64,000 nt of DNA from Viscum album. Its lineage: Eukaryota; Streptophyta; Magnoliopsida; Santalales; Viscaceae. Both the position numbers and the translations under genes were made by a program. The notes below the pieces were generated by a model that ran no database searches, had not been told where the DNA came from, and was given only the letters and a program-made list of their open reading frames with translations. This document shows, piece after piece, positions 1 to 11,929 of the stretch. The stretch spans positions 630,600,915 through 630,664,914 of the forward strand of contig OY728123.1 of NCBI GenBank assembly GCA_963277665.1, read 5' to 3'. The first letter of the stretch is position 1; each line of letters starts with the position of its first letter.

Positions 1-2097
1 AATTACTTACTATCCAACCATTAGTACGTTTTATCTAAAAATGAACACATGAAGATGGTGCTGTGGATAATAAAAATTGTCTCTCATCTCAATCCTCTCC
101 CGAAAAACCAACTCTCATGATGAAACAACCACCTAAAAGAAAAATTTCATTTAAAAGGATATTATTTTATTTAAAAACTATTGATAATATATAGATACAT
201 CCATATATATATATATTGGTTACTTTTCCATATTCAAAAATAAGGGTGCATAAGAAATATTACAAACAACAGCCTCTAATGCATTACCATAATCTCTATT
301 GGAGATGGCATAATGGTGAAAGGAAAACCCCTAAGTCAAATCTTATTATGGAGGAAAAAAATTCGTGAAGAAAATATAATAAAATGTGGTTCAAGGAATA
401 CCCCTTCTATAAACTTCAACACAAATAAGATATTAGTTATACCACCAAAGTAGGTTCAAATATCCTCTGAACTAAAACCATCATTATCATCATCAAATAA
501 TACCCACTAATAATGAATTCAAATTTAAAATATGGTTAGGTATACCATCATGAATTTATTTAATTGTCAATTATAAATACCCCATTGGTTTTTAAGGAAA
601 CTTTTTTAATGAAAAAATATTTTCTTATCATGCTTCAAAATAGAATGAAAATTTTGAGTTTAGACTCCATCCAATCATAGACCACCCAAGGATCAGGGTT
701 ACTTATATGACTCGTGAGGTATATATTTCTATAATTGATATATATCATTGATCATATACATGTTTCAACCTAAATTAATGGAAACTTCCACCCACTATAT
801 AAAAAATTAACCCCAAAGATAAATGATGAAGGAACCACTGCGTAGTTATAGTAAAATATGGCCCCTAATCATGTTTCTAAATCCATACCTCATCACAAAA
901 AAAACAATGCTTATGAATCAGAACATGATTTTCATGTCCATACCTCTAAATTTGTGGTGTTTTTCTACTAGTTGAATCCTTTATGTGAAATGTTAAACAT
1001 GAGGTTACTAGATTATTTATTAGAGAGTAGATACTAGATGCACAAGAAATCCATAGTTAAAAACATTATGATGATTGAAACATATATAATATACCCCACA
1101 AATAGTGCCTAATTATTGTTTACCTTTTTATGATATTATTTTAGAATTTTTGATGGAAACATCATCTTCCAAACCAAAACCAGGTTCTAATATTTAAAAA
1201 ATCAACAAAAACTCCTCTAAAGGTGAAATTACTAAAAAAAATCCTTTTTATAGTAACACTACCCTCATCAAACAAAATCCATAGGACTGGAACTAATATA
1301 GTTCAATTTGGACAAAACATGACCCACTAAATCCCGAAGTATATTAGTAGTATGTTGGGTGTGTGGCCTCAATCAACCATCCAATAAGAATAGTTCCTAA
1401 AACTACAAAAAAAAGTGTAAGATTCATCAGGGAGTGTTGACATATAATAATATACAATAGATATGAAACCATAAAACAAGACATAAACTATAATTACTAA
1501 AAATATTTTTATGTGAATAACTAAAGTGTGGAACAAATAACACATGAAGAAAAAATATCATGGAAAATTCCACTTGGGAAAAATATAAAAGATAAAAATA
1601 TAGTAGTTTATACTATTAACAAAAAGAGACATAAAACAATGTAATATACCTCAAATCTCGAATAACTCATATAGAGATAATTCCATTTTCATATGTCTCT
1701 TCCATAGACCACCATACACAATAATAAAACAAATTTAATTACTCAAAATACTCTATATTGACCAAATCCATCTTTATAATATGAAAATACATAATAATAA
1801 AAATATATTTGTGATAAATAACCATTAAAGGGTGAGTATAGGCCTTCCCATTATGATCCATCATAAAGGAGAATTAAAAGTAACAATTATTTACTCACCC
1901 CAAGGCTGGGGGAAAAATATAAATCCCCCACCGTATTTCATTTGCTCAACAATTAATTCAAACATCGATAAATTACTACATCCAGTCTCCTCAATTCCAC
2001 CCGACCATGGATAAAATATCTTAAATAACCAAATATACCTATAATATTTGGGGTTACATAAAATCCCAATTTCAAAAACTAAGATGTCGGTCATATC
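1..2097. other. AT-rich stretch with no recognised gene
   Basis: I see no conserved protein motif on either strand here. Short open frames exist but are what AT-rich DNA gives by chance. The only internal structure noted is a palindromic pair, GGTGAGTA near 1831 and TACTCACC near 1890. Because a polypurine tract and a gypsy LTR follow, this could be the decayed right end of another gypsy internal region. The integrase motifs expected about 1 kb before the LTR are not visible, so that stays unproven. Confidence 0.4.
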
Positions 2098-2109
2098 TCG
2101 GGGGGAAGT
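2098..2109 (+). promoter_or_regulatory. Polypurine tract before gypsy LTR 1
   Basis: A CGGGGGGAAG-type purine run lies directly before the start of LTR 1. The same arrangement precedes LTR 2 (ATGGGGGAAGAA, up to 30678) and LTR 3 (ATGGGGGA, up to 38826). In this family the tract would prime plus-strand DNA synthesis. Its presence before LTR 1 suggests that this LTR was copied as a right-hand LTR, or that the array continues to the left. Confidence 0.5.
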
Positions 2110-5100
2110 TGTGTAAAGATCAATAATTTATAAACAGATGTTTTCCTTATAAATATATACATGTGTCTAATATGGTAATATATTGGATAAGAACTAATAA
2201 AAAATTATCCTTAATGTTTACATAACATTTTTATAATATTACATTTGGTGTAAAAATCTAAAATGATGTATTGTAATAATATAAATAGATTTTAGATTTT
2301 AAAATTCATTTTATAAAAAATTATATTTACTACACATTATGAAATGATATATAAAAATATCTTTTATCCATTATATAAATTTTCTGTAATCAATTTATAT
2401 TAATTCATAGATAAATTATGTGAAAATGATCTTTTGATTAATTTTGTTGATTTTTGAAATAAATTATTTTTTTATGAATAGTGAAAAATATAGTTCTTAC
2501 CAAAATGGTGGCTATTATCATTATATAACTGGGAAAAATAATTTTATTGATAAAATATATATTTGGGGAATAACATTATTCATTTTAAATATATTGTTTA
2601 ATTTTCTAAACCAATCAATAATATTATAAAAAATTGACATTTTTATTTTAATAAAATAATTATTTTGGACATGTAAATTAAATAATCATTATTTTTTTAA
2701 ATTATATTTTATAAATTATTTTAATGGGCTATAAAATTTTCTTTCATTAAAATAATCCAATTTATATCTTCAATATCAAAGACACTGATAATGTAATATC
2801 ACTGAAAAAATTATGTACAAAATAAACTTTTTCTATGAAATGGTTTTTACAAATCATGTTCACTTGTTGTAAAATTAATTTCTGCAATAAGGAGAAATAT
2901 TATTTTAAATAATTATTTTATTTTAGGAAAAAAAATTATATATTCTACATATATTTTAATTTTAATTTGTTCCATTAATACTAGTTTCTAAAGGTGAAAA
3001 TTGAGTTACCACGATAATGCTAAATTTGGGTAAAGGTTGTGTAACATAGTGGTTGTAGTTAAGACATGTGGAAACCATGTAAAATATTATAATTTTGATG
3101 GATTATAAGACTTTTAAAATTCCATAATCAATTAGTTTATTTTTTTGAAGCCATAACTCATGTGTAATTGAGTGATATTACTGATAAGTATTGTGTTTTT
3201 ATAAGAGTTTCAATTTCATCACATATAAATATAGACCAACTCCTTCAGATTTATACATCCATTAAAAAGAGATTCACAGACCAAAACATTGAAATACTCT
3301 CTCTAAAACTACATAATTATTTCATTTAATCCTTTTTCTTACCCAATGTCCAAGTTAAGGAAAATTAATGTGTTTCCAATGTGAGAAATTTTGAGGGCAA
3401 GGTAATACTTTGAATCAAACATCTCTAAGTTCTATTATTTTTTTTAACAAAAATAATTTCATATATAACTCTGTAATTTTGATAATTTTTTTAATATTAT
3501 AAAATTTTATTATACTAATGTAATATCCATTTTATTACTTCATCCAAAATTATTTGGAAAAATAAAAATGGTGTTATGCATGTGTGCAGAATGTCGCCTC
3601 TGTGAACTACAGGTTTTGTTTTCCATAACCTAGTAAATTGATGACATTAAAAATGAATTTATAATGTATAAAATATATTCTATAAACCATTTTTTTACTT
3701 TAATGATTATATATGATAACCAATATATATTAAGAATAAATAATATTTATACTAATTGTATCCTCTTAAAATTGACTTATCTATAATCATTTATTAATTT
3801 AGGTATTTGTGGGAAAACCATTTACACATTATATGTATTTTAAAAATGTTATAATAAATGATATAAATCAACAGTATTTTAGAGATCATGAAGTTTGTTT
3901 AAAACACCTTTTACCATAGATGACAAATCAAAAAAATTATTAAGAAATTAGCCAAACAACCCTTATTAACCAATATAAATTGAATCTATAATAAAATAAA
4001 AGATCCAATGATATTAAATAGGAAATATGAAATGGAATATATATTAATTAATTATCATTGTTATATAGTTAATGAAGTTTAATTATTTATTTTATTAATT
4101 GTGTTCAATTTTATATCACTTTCAGTCATAAGGTAAGGGATCTTCTGTACCTCCTTCCTGACTTTTTGGTTACACATTATATTTATTTATAAAAATTTTA
4201 TGGATAATTATTCCCCTAAATATATATTATTTAATTATATTTTTACGTTAAATATTTAAATGCATAAAAATTATTTCTATAACTATTTATATATATTTTT
4301 TAGTTCCCTTTGAAATTACCTATTTTATGTATACTCGATTTAATGGAGTTATCTTATTTATTTTCATATGTCAAGAATGAAATACATAAAATGTTTTTCA
4401 AACAAAAAATATCATCTTAAAACCATAATTATTTTATGAATATACCTGGTGTTTCAATTATTGTTTTTATAAAATAATATTCTCTTTCTTTCATTTAAAT
4501 GGTCCTTACACATTTTATGATGCATTGTCCAAGTTGCATGTTTTGATTCTTCATTCTCATAAAAACTTATTTTATTTTTTTGTATTGGATATTTATGTTC
4601 AGGAACTATGTATGATTTTAACTTATGAAATTCCATGACATTTTAATTAATTATTCTTTTGAGAATCATAATTATTTTAAATTCATTTATGGTTTGAATC
4701 ATAATTATGAATCTCACAAAATTCCCATGGGTTTGATCATGATTTTTGTTTTGGTATGTTTTCTTTTATTCATGAGGAAATCATAAGTTTTATTTTCATT
4801 ACATTATTGATGGTACAAGAATAATATATCTCTCAAATGAAATTTACTAAATATTTTTTCTCATTAGTTGTTATATATGGGTCTATGGAGAGAACGGAAT
4901 CCCCTGTAGGACTCTGTACACTATTTATGGTTCACTTAAAGTAATCCTAAGAATTATATGTAATGTGATGTGTGGGGATAAAAATTTATAGAAATCTAAT
5001 TCATTGTGAAAATATTTATATATCATGATATTATTCATAAAGGATTAAAGAGTAACCTAATACACTGTGAGAATTTCTCAACATTATGATGATGGTCAAG

Positions 5101-5870
5101 GGAATGGCCCTTATCTTATGTTTATATTGTATTGTCTTATAATGTTTCATCGTATTCCATAATTCAATGAACTTTTTATTTCATTTCCTTATTCCATGTT
5201 TTCATTCTTATGTTAATTCAATTTACGATATCATTTTATACCTCTTGAAACTAATGTTATTGGTTTTTACCTTATAAAATACCATACTAGGAATTTTACC
5301 TCATTAATTTCATTATATACTTTTCTACATGGATTCCTATAATGTTTTAAAAGATTTATGGGATTTATAAGTGCTATATGAAATATTTTGTAAAGGTGAT
5401 GTTTTTTACATTTAAGATGATTTGATTATGTGTCTAATTATAAAAAGACACTATAACTATCAATCACGGAATATTAATTGTCAGAAAAAATGTTAATATT
5501 TAATGTATTATAAGTGTTATGGATTGGGTCATTATAGTTGGTATGAGGGTATGGTGTAGTTATTTTGAGAGATTGGGAAGATTAATCCATAGTGAAAACT
5601 CCAGGGAAAATTATAATTGATAAATGTAAGTGTAAGATAGCACCCTAAAATTATTTTAATATAGAGCTTGTGTGGTTTTCCATAGAATTAAATCATAATA
5701 TCAATTTTATAAATGTGATTATATTGTGGTATATATGAACGTAGGTTTAATAACCATGTACATAGAATATTTGGATTTAACTCATTCATCACCCTGTGCT
5801 TGATTAATGTGCTAATACTATATAGTTGGCTAGAAACTCTTGGTGTATGTTCTATATTTAATTAAAATAC
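2110..5870 (+). repeat. Ty3/gypsy long LTR, copy 1
   Basis: Identified by collinear similarity to LTR copies 2 and 3. Shared landmarks include a stretch ending in TTTGGGTAAA about 900 bp in (3014, 31575 and 39735), a TATA-like site about 1.1 kb in, a CATGTGTG block about 1.46 kb in (3577, 32136) and GTAAGGGAT about 2.0 kb in (4137, 32693). The left end starts TGTGTAAAG after a polypurine tract. The right end is not sharp. I place it between about 5800 and 5950 because gag-like coding begins near 6100. An LTR of about 3.7 kb is long but known in chromovirus-type gypsy elements. Its sequence is far diverged from the other copies, so it is old. Confidence 0.7.
3224..3231 (+). promoter_or_regulatory. 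TATA box of gypsy LTR 1
   Basis: TATAAATA lies 1114 bp from the LTR start. LTR 3 has TATAAAAGG at offset 1115 and LTR 2 has CATAAAAAGG at offset 1100. The constant position in three copies supports a real LTR promoter rather than random AT-rich sequence. Confidence 0.55.
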
Positions 5871-6089
5871 TACGTAAAATCAATAGTGAAGGATTTTGAA
5901 AAAATATTATAGTATATATTTGGTTAGAAAACATAATTGGAAAATAACCATGGACAAGATAGATTTAGGCTTATAGATTTATAAATTATTTCAGAACATC
6001 ACATATGCGTTACTTATTATATGTCATGGTATACCATTATACATGTGTTAATCAATGATTCCTCATCCCTAAATATCATTTATTTTATA

Positions 6090-6714
6090 GAATAACTCAA
6101 CATATGAGGAATCATGCTAACGACATATGAAATAGAGAATGTAAGGATTGGAATAATGAAATGCGTAATGTGATGGGGTAAGTTGTTGAGAATATTATAG
6201 TATTTATAGCACAACTAAATCATGTTGTGAATAATAATAGTAATCATGTGCGACATCACCCAATGGAACATGTTTTGGTTGAGTTCTTTATACATTACAT
6301 TCCTCTAATGATTATGGGATATTTTGGAAACATAATCCATGTACAATGGATTTACACTATTGGTAAAATATTATCCATCCTTCAATGCTATGAGCAGGAG
6401 ATGTTCAATCTGGTAGCATACCACCTTGAGGGAAAATATGATTATTGGTACACAATGATCATGAATACAAAGAACATTGAAGACAAAGAATATATGGAGT
6501 GAGATGAATTAAAGACCTTATTTATCAATAACTTTTTTCATACTAATATATACATTTAATGGGGAGGTATTTCCTCTCGATCAAGAAAAATTAATAGGAT
6601 TTAATCAGATTTTATTATGTAAACTACAAAAATATTGCACAATCTACCTATAGTTAGTTTTCATTTTCTTTGAATGAAACATTTATTAATTCATTATTAG
6701 TCAAAATTTGAGTC
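6090..6714 (+). pseudogene. Gypsy gag remnant, left part
   Basis: An open stretch at 6227-6502 (91 codons) fits the retrotransposon gag (capsid) family. It contains HHPMEH, where family members have a P-x-F-G-T-type motif. Next comes a W-x-x-x-I-x-K-I segment (WIYTIGKILSILQC) and then AYHLEGKYDYWYTMI, matching the A-x-x-L-x-G-x-A-x-x-W-W signature. Gag would form the virus-like particle. The stretch ends where copia A begins, and related gag sequence resumes after 27424. A matching gag remnant in unit 2 (about 34.86-35.28 kb) supports the call. No zinc knuckle is visible. It is non-functional. Confidence 0.65.
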
Positions 6715-6925
6715 TGTTAGAACCATGACTGTTCTATGCAAGAATTTTAGTACGGTTTGTGGTTGTTGTCAATCATCATTGGAAGTTCAGAATGTTTCCC
6801 AGAAAGGTTACCATACAGTTCAAGAAGACAACAGTATTGAAGGTGGCGTCATTTACCAGTGTTTGCTTAATTTTTTTGCCTAAAAATTGGAAAATGAATT
6901 CATGGGATGTTGGAAAATGGAGGTG

Positions 6926-7022
6926 CGAACAAAGAGTAACTGGTGCACTAAATAAGTGAGTTTTACACAAAATAGGTGGGTTGTGCATGAAAAAGAGCAT
7001 GGTGCATGAAATAGTGGATTCT
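6926..7022 (+). repeat. 19-bp tandem repeat, upstream block, LTR A
   Basis: About five units of the same 19-bp repeat as the larger block at 7262-7590, each starting GCR or TAC and followed by an A-rich run and a G/T-rich end. They lie upstream of the TATA box. About two and a half of these units fall in the segment missing from the 3' LTR. Confidence 0.55.
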
Positions 7023-7177
7023 GGTTTTTTGTACGTGATGTGTTTCAGAATTAGAACGTCGAAAAATTGCAAAGGCATGGGTTTTGCGAAAAAAAATGGA
7101 GATGTGCTTGGAAAATGGTTCCTATGTGAAATGTATTCTGTGCCAAATGAGTGTTTTTCATGCCACGAAGGATTTTG

Positions 7178-7206
7178 CACGTGGGAGTCATTGAAGACTA
7201 TAAATA
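7178..7206 (+). promoter_or_regulatory. LTR A promoter core: G-box plus TATA box
   Basis: CACGTG (7178-7183) sits 15 bp upstream of TATAAATA (7199-7206). The TATA box is conserved in the 3' LTR (26520-26527) together with the following GAGGTGACACC. In the 3' LTR the G-box is changed to ACATGG. Transcription would start near 7230. CACGTG is the known core for plant bZIP and bHLH factors; any real binding is inference. Confidence 0.55.
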
Positions 7207-7261
7207 AGAGGTGACACCCCTCATTCTATAGGGTTGAAGACTTAGAGAATATCTGAGTACT

Positions 7262-7590
7262 GATACGCATAAAAGGTTCACGTAAAGGGAGTTGCGCAAA
7301 AAAATTCGAGTTGTGTGGAAAAAGTCTGAGTTACGTGAAATTGGAGTGGGTGCGCAAAAAAGTGGATGGTGCACAAAAAAGGAGAAGTAGCGCATAAAAC
7401 ATGAGTTTGCGCATAAATGTTGATGTTGCACGAAAAAGGAGGAGCTGCGTGTAAAGGTTGAGGTTGCGTGTAAAAGACTCTATTGCATGAAAAGGGTGTT
7501 ATTGGAAGAAATATTTTTCCACTCTAAAAGAAAATATTGCGCGTAAAAGTGAGGTGTTGCATGCAATGGGTAGGTGTTTCTCCCAATTGT
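7262..7590 (+). repeat. 19-bp tandem repeat array in LTR A
   Basis: Consensus close to GCGCATAAAAGTTGAGGTT. From about 7350 to 7490 seven consecutive units are exactly 19 bp long (for example GCGCATAAATGTTGATGTT then GCACGAAAAAGGAGGAGCT). The block begins about 55 bp after the TATA box, so it would lie in the transcribed leader. The 3' LTR has the matching array at about 26585-26870, more eroded. Nineteen is not a multiple of three, and the units read open in several frames, which produces spurious open frames here. Confidence 0.8.
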
Positions 7591-8070
7591 CCGTGAAAAT
7601 TGTTTTCACGTTCTCATTATCTAATTCAGTGGTTCAGTTCATTCAAGTTCATCAATTCCATACTTCGATGCAAGTAGAGTATCATGCTTAGGATAGGCAA
7701 GGACTTCAATGCGATTCTATTGAAGAGTCCTTCACATCTATAAACTGATTGGGACTTCACCAAAGGTCGTGAGATAGGGGGAGTCAACAAGAGTTACCCA
7801 AGTGACATAGTAAGCTATCCTTGATCTTTTGTAAAGGTAGGGAGCCTTGAACAGAGTCACTCTGACCAAATCATGTAATCCATAAAGTAGTAAAGATTAG
7901 TTAATTTTTTAACAACCGACACATTATCGGCATATACTCCATAGATGCAGCCCTTTGTGGTGAACCAAGTAAAAGTGTTGTGGCCACTTTCTAATTTATT
8001 TTTTTTGATAGATCTAACAAGTTCCTAACAACGTGGGATAAAGATCCACAACATTAAAAAGAAAAATTTG

Positions 8071-8103
8071 ACACCCTGATACACCCCTCCCCTATCAGGG
8101 TGT
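8071..8103 (+). promoter_or_regulatory. Hairpin near right end of LTR A
   Basis: ACACCCTGA (8071-8079) and TCAGGGTGT (8095-8103) are perfect reverse complements with a 15-base loop. The 3' LTR keeps the same stem (27372-27380 and 27396-27404) and the same loop length, while the loop sequence differs. It lies 14 bp before the LTR end, so it would be in U5 RNA just upstream of the primer-binding site. Confidence 0.6.
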
Positions 8104-8119
8104 TCTGGGGTCCTTCAGG

Positions 8120-8131
8120 TTGTATCATATG
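8120..8131 (+). promoter_or_regulatory. Primer-binding site of copia A (decayed)
   Basis: TTGTATCATATG matches 9 of 12 bases of the plant initiator-tRNA-Met primer site TGGTATCAGAGC and lies three bases after the LTR end, as in other copia elements. Similarity between the two LTRs fades here, supporting the LTR boundary. Confidence 0.5.
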
Positions 8132-8166
8132 GAGGTTAACCGGTGTGTGATCTGTCATTTACCGTT

Positions 8167-10300
8167 ATGGACAATTCATCCAATGTCAGGGGAGTCCCTC
8201 TCTTTAATGGAACTAATTTCTTGATCTGGAAGAATAGAATGATATCTCATCTAAGATCTATTGGAAGATAAGTTCAATTTTATACTGTGCAAGGAATACA
8301 TTTCACTAATCCAATAGGCATGTATATGACTGACGCAGACAAGGAAATTCTTAATGTAGATACCAAAGGAAAAATACACTCACTGCAACCCATTCTAATC
8401 AGATCTGTCTAAAGGTGATGATTTGGAACTCCGCAAAATCCATGTCAAATAAAATTGAAAATATTTATTAAGTAGATAGAAAAGTGAAGTAGGAACAACT
8501 AAAAGTCGTACACAATAGGTTTGTTGATCTGAATATGCATCCGGATGAGAATTCAGACTCATTTGTGAATCGAATTATTGAAGTGGTTGGAGAAATTCAG
8601 GGAATAGGTGAAAAAATAAAATTCATTGATATTATAATGAAAATATTAATAATACTTCCACCCCTATACAATTCAAAGTTGTTAGTCCTTGAGGAAAGAG
8701 ATCGTTACAAACTTTGTCTGGATGGTCTTCTAAGCAATTCGGTAGCATACGAAATGAGATTCAAACTATAAGATGCTACGACTTGAGTGAGCAAGGAAAT
8801 GGCATTCAAGGCCATGGATAAACTGAAAATTTTTAAATCTAGTAGTGGTGAATATGATGAGGAAAAATATATTGTTTTTCTCATTGCGAAGAAGTTCCAG
8901 AAGGGAAAATGGAAATTCAAAGGGAAGTTACCTCTTTCTTTCTTTTATTCTGGAAAGGTTGGGCACATTGCCTCTTAGTGCGTAGGAAAGATCAATGATG
9001 AAGGAAGTGAAGATGAAAACATTGAGAAGCCTCAGAAAAGGGTTCTAAAAAAGGGATAATTAAAATCTATAAATAATGTGCCGAGGAATAGTTTTCTCTG
9101 TGAAAAGGAAGATGGTGATAATGAATTCTGTGAAGAAGAAGAACAATAATTTAAAACAGAAAACCATGCTTCCAGGATGGAAACAATTGAAAAATTAGAA
9201 CCATCCAAAGAAAATGGTTGAGACCATTAGTTGACAACTAATTCCAATATTGGGTGGAAACATAAAGATTCTGTCTATAAGATTAAGATCAAATGTAAGA
9301 GTTTCAATAAGTGTAAATCAATTTTAGAAGAATCATCTGATTATGATGATCAGGTCGAAGCTGAAATTTGACGATTGGAAGAATTTATAAAATTTCAATC
9401 TAAAATTATTGAAAGAACTGATGATGTAGTGGATATAAAGATGAAAATTGAAGAGTAAGGAAAGTTCATCAATGTCCTCACCACTATACTGGAAGAAAAT
9501 ACCATGACTAGTGAGAGTCTTGAAGAATAAGTTGGTACTCATAGAAGAAAACATGAGAGTGAATCAATTTAAAAAGAATCATGGAAGAAAATACAGTTTG
9601 GAAGGCTCTCAAATGTTGAGTTTTTTGAGAGAGAAAAATGCCATTCCAATGGAGTTGAAAAGATTTTGAATGATCAGAGACCTTCTTGCATAGGAAATAG
9701 TGGAATTGGTTATGAGGTAGAGTCAACAAATGTTGAAAATAAAGGTGACCAAAATTATGGCAAGCTAAAAGTAGGTGAAGTGGAAAACTCATCTGAAGTG
9801 CTAAAACAGAAACCCCCAACTCAATCTGAAAGAAAAAAAGAATATTATCCTCAATCCTCCTGAAAAAAGGAGCCCTGAAACTATTTTCCCACATAAGAAG
9901 GAATGATAATAAACATAAGTGAGAAGTTATTTCCTCTCATGAAGTGTCAGTTCTGTGGATACCTGGGTCATACCATGACTGATTGAAAAGAGGCAAGAAG
10001 CTATCTTAATGGAGAAGATATCAGAGTTTGACATAGGAGAACAAATTCATTTCCTAATTATTTTAAAATAAATAGTTTCTATAGATATATTTTTTGTTTT
10101 TCTAACTTTGTTTATAAGGCTTTTAATTGTTGGAAGAGGAGGGAGATGGACACATCATACCAAAGTTCTAGACAAGTAAAATCTCATCAAAAATATAATG
10201 TTTCTCTTACAAACAAGTTTTCTCCTCTCAAAGAAGATTTTGACTATGAAGAACCAATGTACACAGAAGAGAGAATTGAAAGGACATTAGTGTTCTAGAC
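8167..10300 (+). pseudogene. Copia A gag remnant with two zinc knuckles
   Basis: The likely start ATG is 8167, followed by VPLFNGTNFLIWKNRM, the N-terminal copia gag pattern (x-F-x-G-x-N-x-x-W-x-x-x-M). Homology continues through the capsid-like part at 8535-8770 despite stops. A first CCHC-type knuckle lies near 8930-8985 (GKVGHIAS followed by a stop and C; the first cysteines are mutated). A second lies near 9949-9990 (CQFCGYLGHTMTD, last Cys lost to a stop). Between them is about 1 kb of Glu/Lys/Ser-rich sequence. Gag would package element RNA. Stops and shifts make it non-functional. Confidence 0.65.
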
Positions 10301-10308
10301 TCAATCCA

Positions 10309-11640
10309 ATGTCTCATGGAACAAAAAAAAAGAAAATTGAGAAATCCAACCATGCAGAGGTGGCCCCCAAAGCTACAAAAAGAAATAGTACACAGATTCT
10401 GGATAGCAGTTGTTCATCTCATATGACAGGTAATACAGGCCATTTAACGAATATCAAAAGGATGGTTGAAGGAATAATACGGTTTGGTAATGATGGAGCT
10501 CTAAAAATCAAAGGCAGTGGAAGTACTTTATTAGCTAATGTTGAGATAAAGTAAACTAAAGTCATTTATGTTGATGGCCTACATCATAATATCATCGGTG
10601 TGAGTCAACTCTATGACTCGGGACTTATAATTACTTTTAATCATACAGGCTACACTATCAAGGGAAAGACAACAAATTCACATATACAAGGATGCATAAC
10701 AGAAGCCACTGGTATTAGGTTGATAGTAAAGAAAATGTTTTTTATATGACTATTAAAGTAGAAAAAGATTTACGGCATCGGAGACTGGGGCACATCAATC
10801 AATAATACATGGAGAAAATATCAAAATTGGGGATTTTCATGGACTTTCCCAACCTAAAGCGTGAATGTGAAAAGTATTGTGATTCTTGCATTCGTGGGAA
10901 GCTGGTCTATAGTTCATATCGGCCAAAGAAGAAAAGGGTATTGCATATTCTTGATCTCATTCATACAGATGTATGTGGCCTGATAAATGTTTTCGGAACT
11001 AATGGAGAAATTTATTTCATTCTTTTCATACATTATTACGGTATAATGGCATGTTAAGTGGTTATACATAGGAAATGAAAAGTTCTTGACTACATGAAAA
11101 CATATCATCGAATCACCAATAATGATACTAGATGAACAATCAAAGTGTTGTGATCAGAAAATGGAGGGGAATACAGGTCCATTGAATTTGAAAACAACCT
11201 GTAGTAGCATGGGATACAACATGAGGTCGCTACCGTGATAACTCCAAAGAAAAATGATGTTGTCGAGCACAAAAATCGACGGGTTAACAACATGGAAAGA
11301 ACTATGTTGATTGAGAGTCGTATTCCCCAACATTATTGGAAAGAGGCCATTCAAAATGAAGTGTATATTCAAAATCGAATAGGACTTTATACGAGTGAGA
11401 CAAAGACACCTTATGAATTTTGGCATGGAAGGAAGCCCTCTTTGAAATACATTTCTATTTTTGGAAAAAGGTTATTCATCATAAACAAAGAAGTAAATCA
11501 AAGGGAATATGGAGACAATGATGATGAAGGAATTTTCCATGGATACTCAATGAATAGAAAAACCTACAAGTGTTTCAACTAGAGAGTAAGAAGGATTGTG
11601 GAAAGCAGTGATGTTAAGATCATAGAATAGAAAAACACAA
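10309..11640 (+). pseudogene. Copia A protease and integrase remnant
   Basis: The protease active-site region is at 10399-10431, reading LDSSCSSHMTG where the family has D-S-G; the glycine is serine here. The integrase zinc-binding module follows near 10775-10890 (HRRLGH, then CDSC). The catalytic core shows HTDVCG (about 10961), ENGGEY with the second Asp replaced by Glu (about 11155), and the conserved Glu in VVEHKNRR (about 11256). The next segment (11235-11582) is an open run ending in the copia domain after integrase (PYEFWHGRKPS, then GIFHGYS). Integrase would insert cDNA into the genome. Several stops and frame changes kill it. Confidence 0.75.
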
Positions 11641-11929
11641 TTTCTTCAATGATTTCATATATTGATATGATAGAAAGTGATAAAGAAAGTGAACATGGTG
11701 TAAATACAAATACAGAAATTGAGGAAGGTGTAAAAAACACTAAAGAGTCACATCATGATGTCGACTTAGAAGAAGAATCTGAAGAGGAAACCTTATCTGA
11801 AGAGAATGTGACTAAACCTCAAATGAGAAATCAAAGAGCTGAAATTGATCCATCTAACGTAATTGGGGACATGTGTTCACCCACAGAAAAAAATAAGATG
11901 ATTAAAAACACACAATCTACATTTATGTT

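Larger units (their letters stand above)
6715..8117 (+). repeat. 5' LTR of copia A
   Basis: 1403 bp, homologous along its length to 26204-27418. It holds a G-box, a TATA box, two blocks of a 19-bp repeat, a block shared with element D (CACATCTATAAACT near 7735 and GGTGAACCAAGTAAA near 7957), and a hairpin close to the right end. It contains about 170 bp (about 6800-6971) that the 3' LTR lacks, which explains most of the length difference. Open frames of 60-134 codons on both strands here are not genes. Confidence 0.85.

Noticed and set aside
1..2097. Reverse-orientation gypsy LTR at the left edge
   Set aside because: I looked for the reverse complements of the main LTR landmarks (GTAAGGGAT, TTTGGGTAAA, GAGAACGG) and found none.
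6776..7431. Overlapping open frames on both strands (60-134 codons)
   Set aside because: They lie inside LTR A, over the 19-bp repeat and promoter region, and are not kept open in the 3' LTR.
7262..7590. CRISPR-like array
   Set aside because: Units are contiguous and have no unique spacers of constant length; the setting is a plant LTR.
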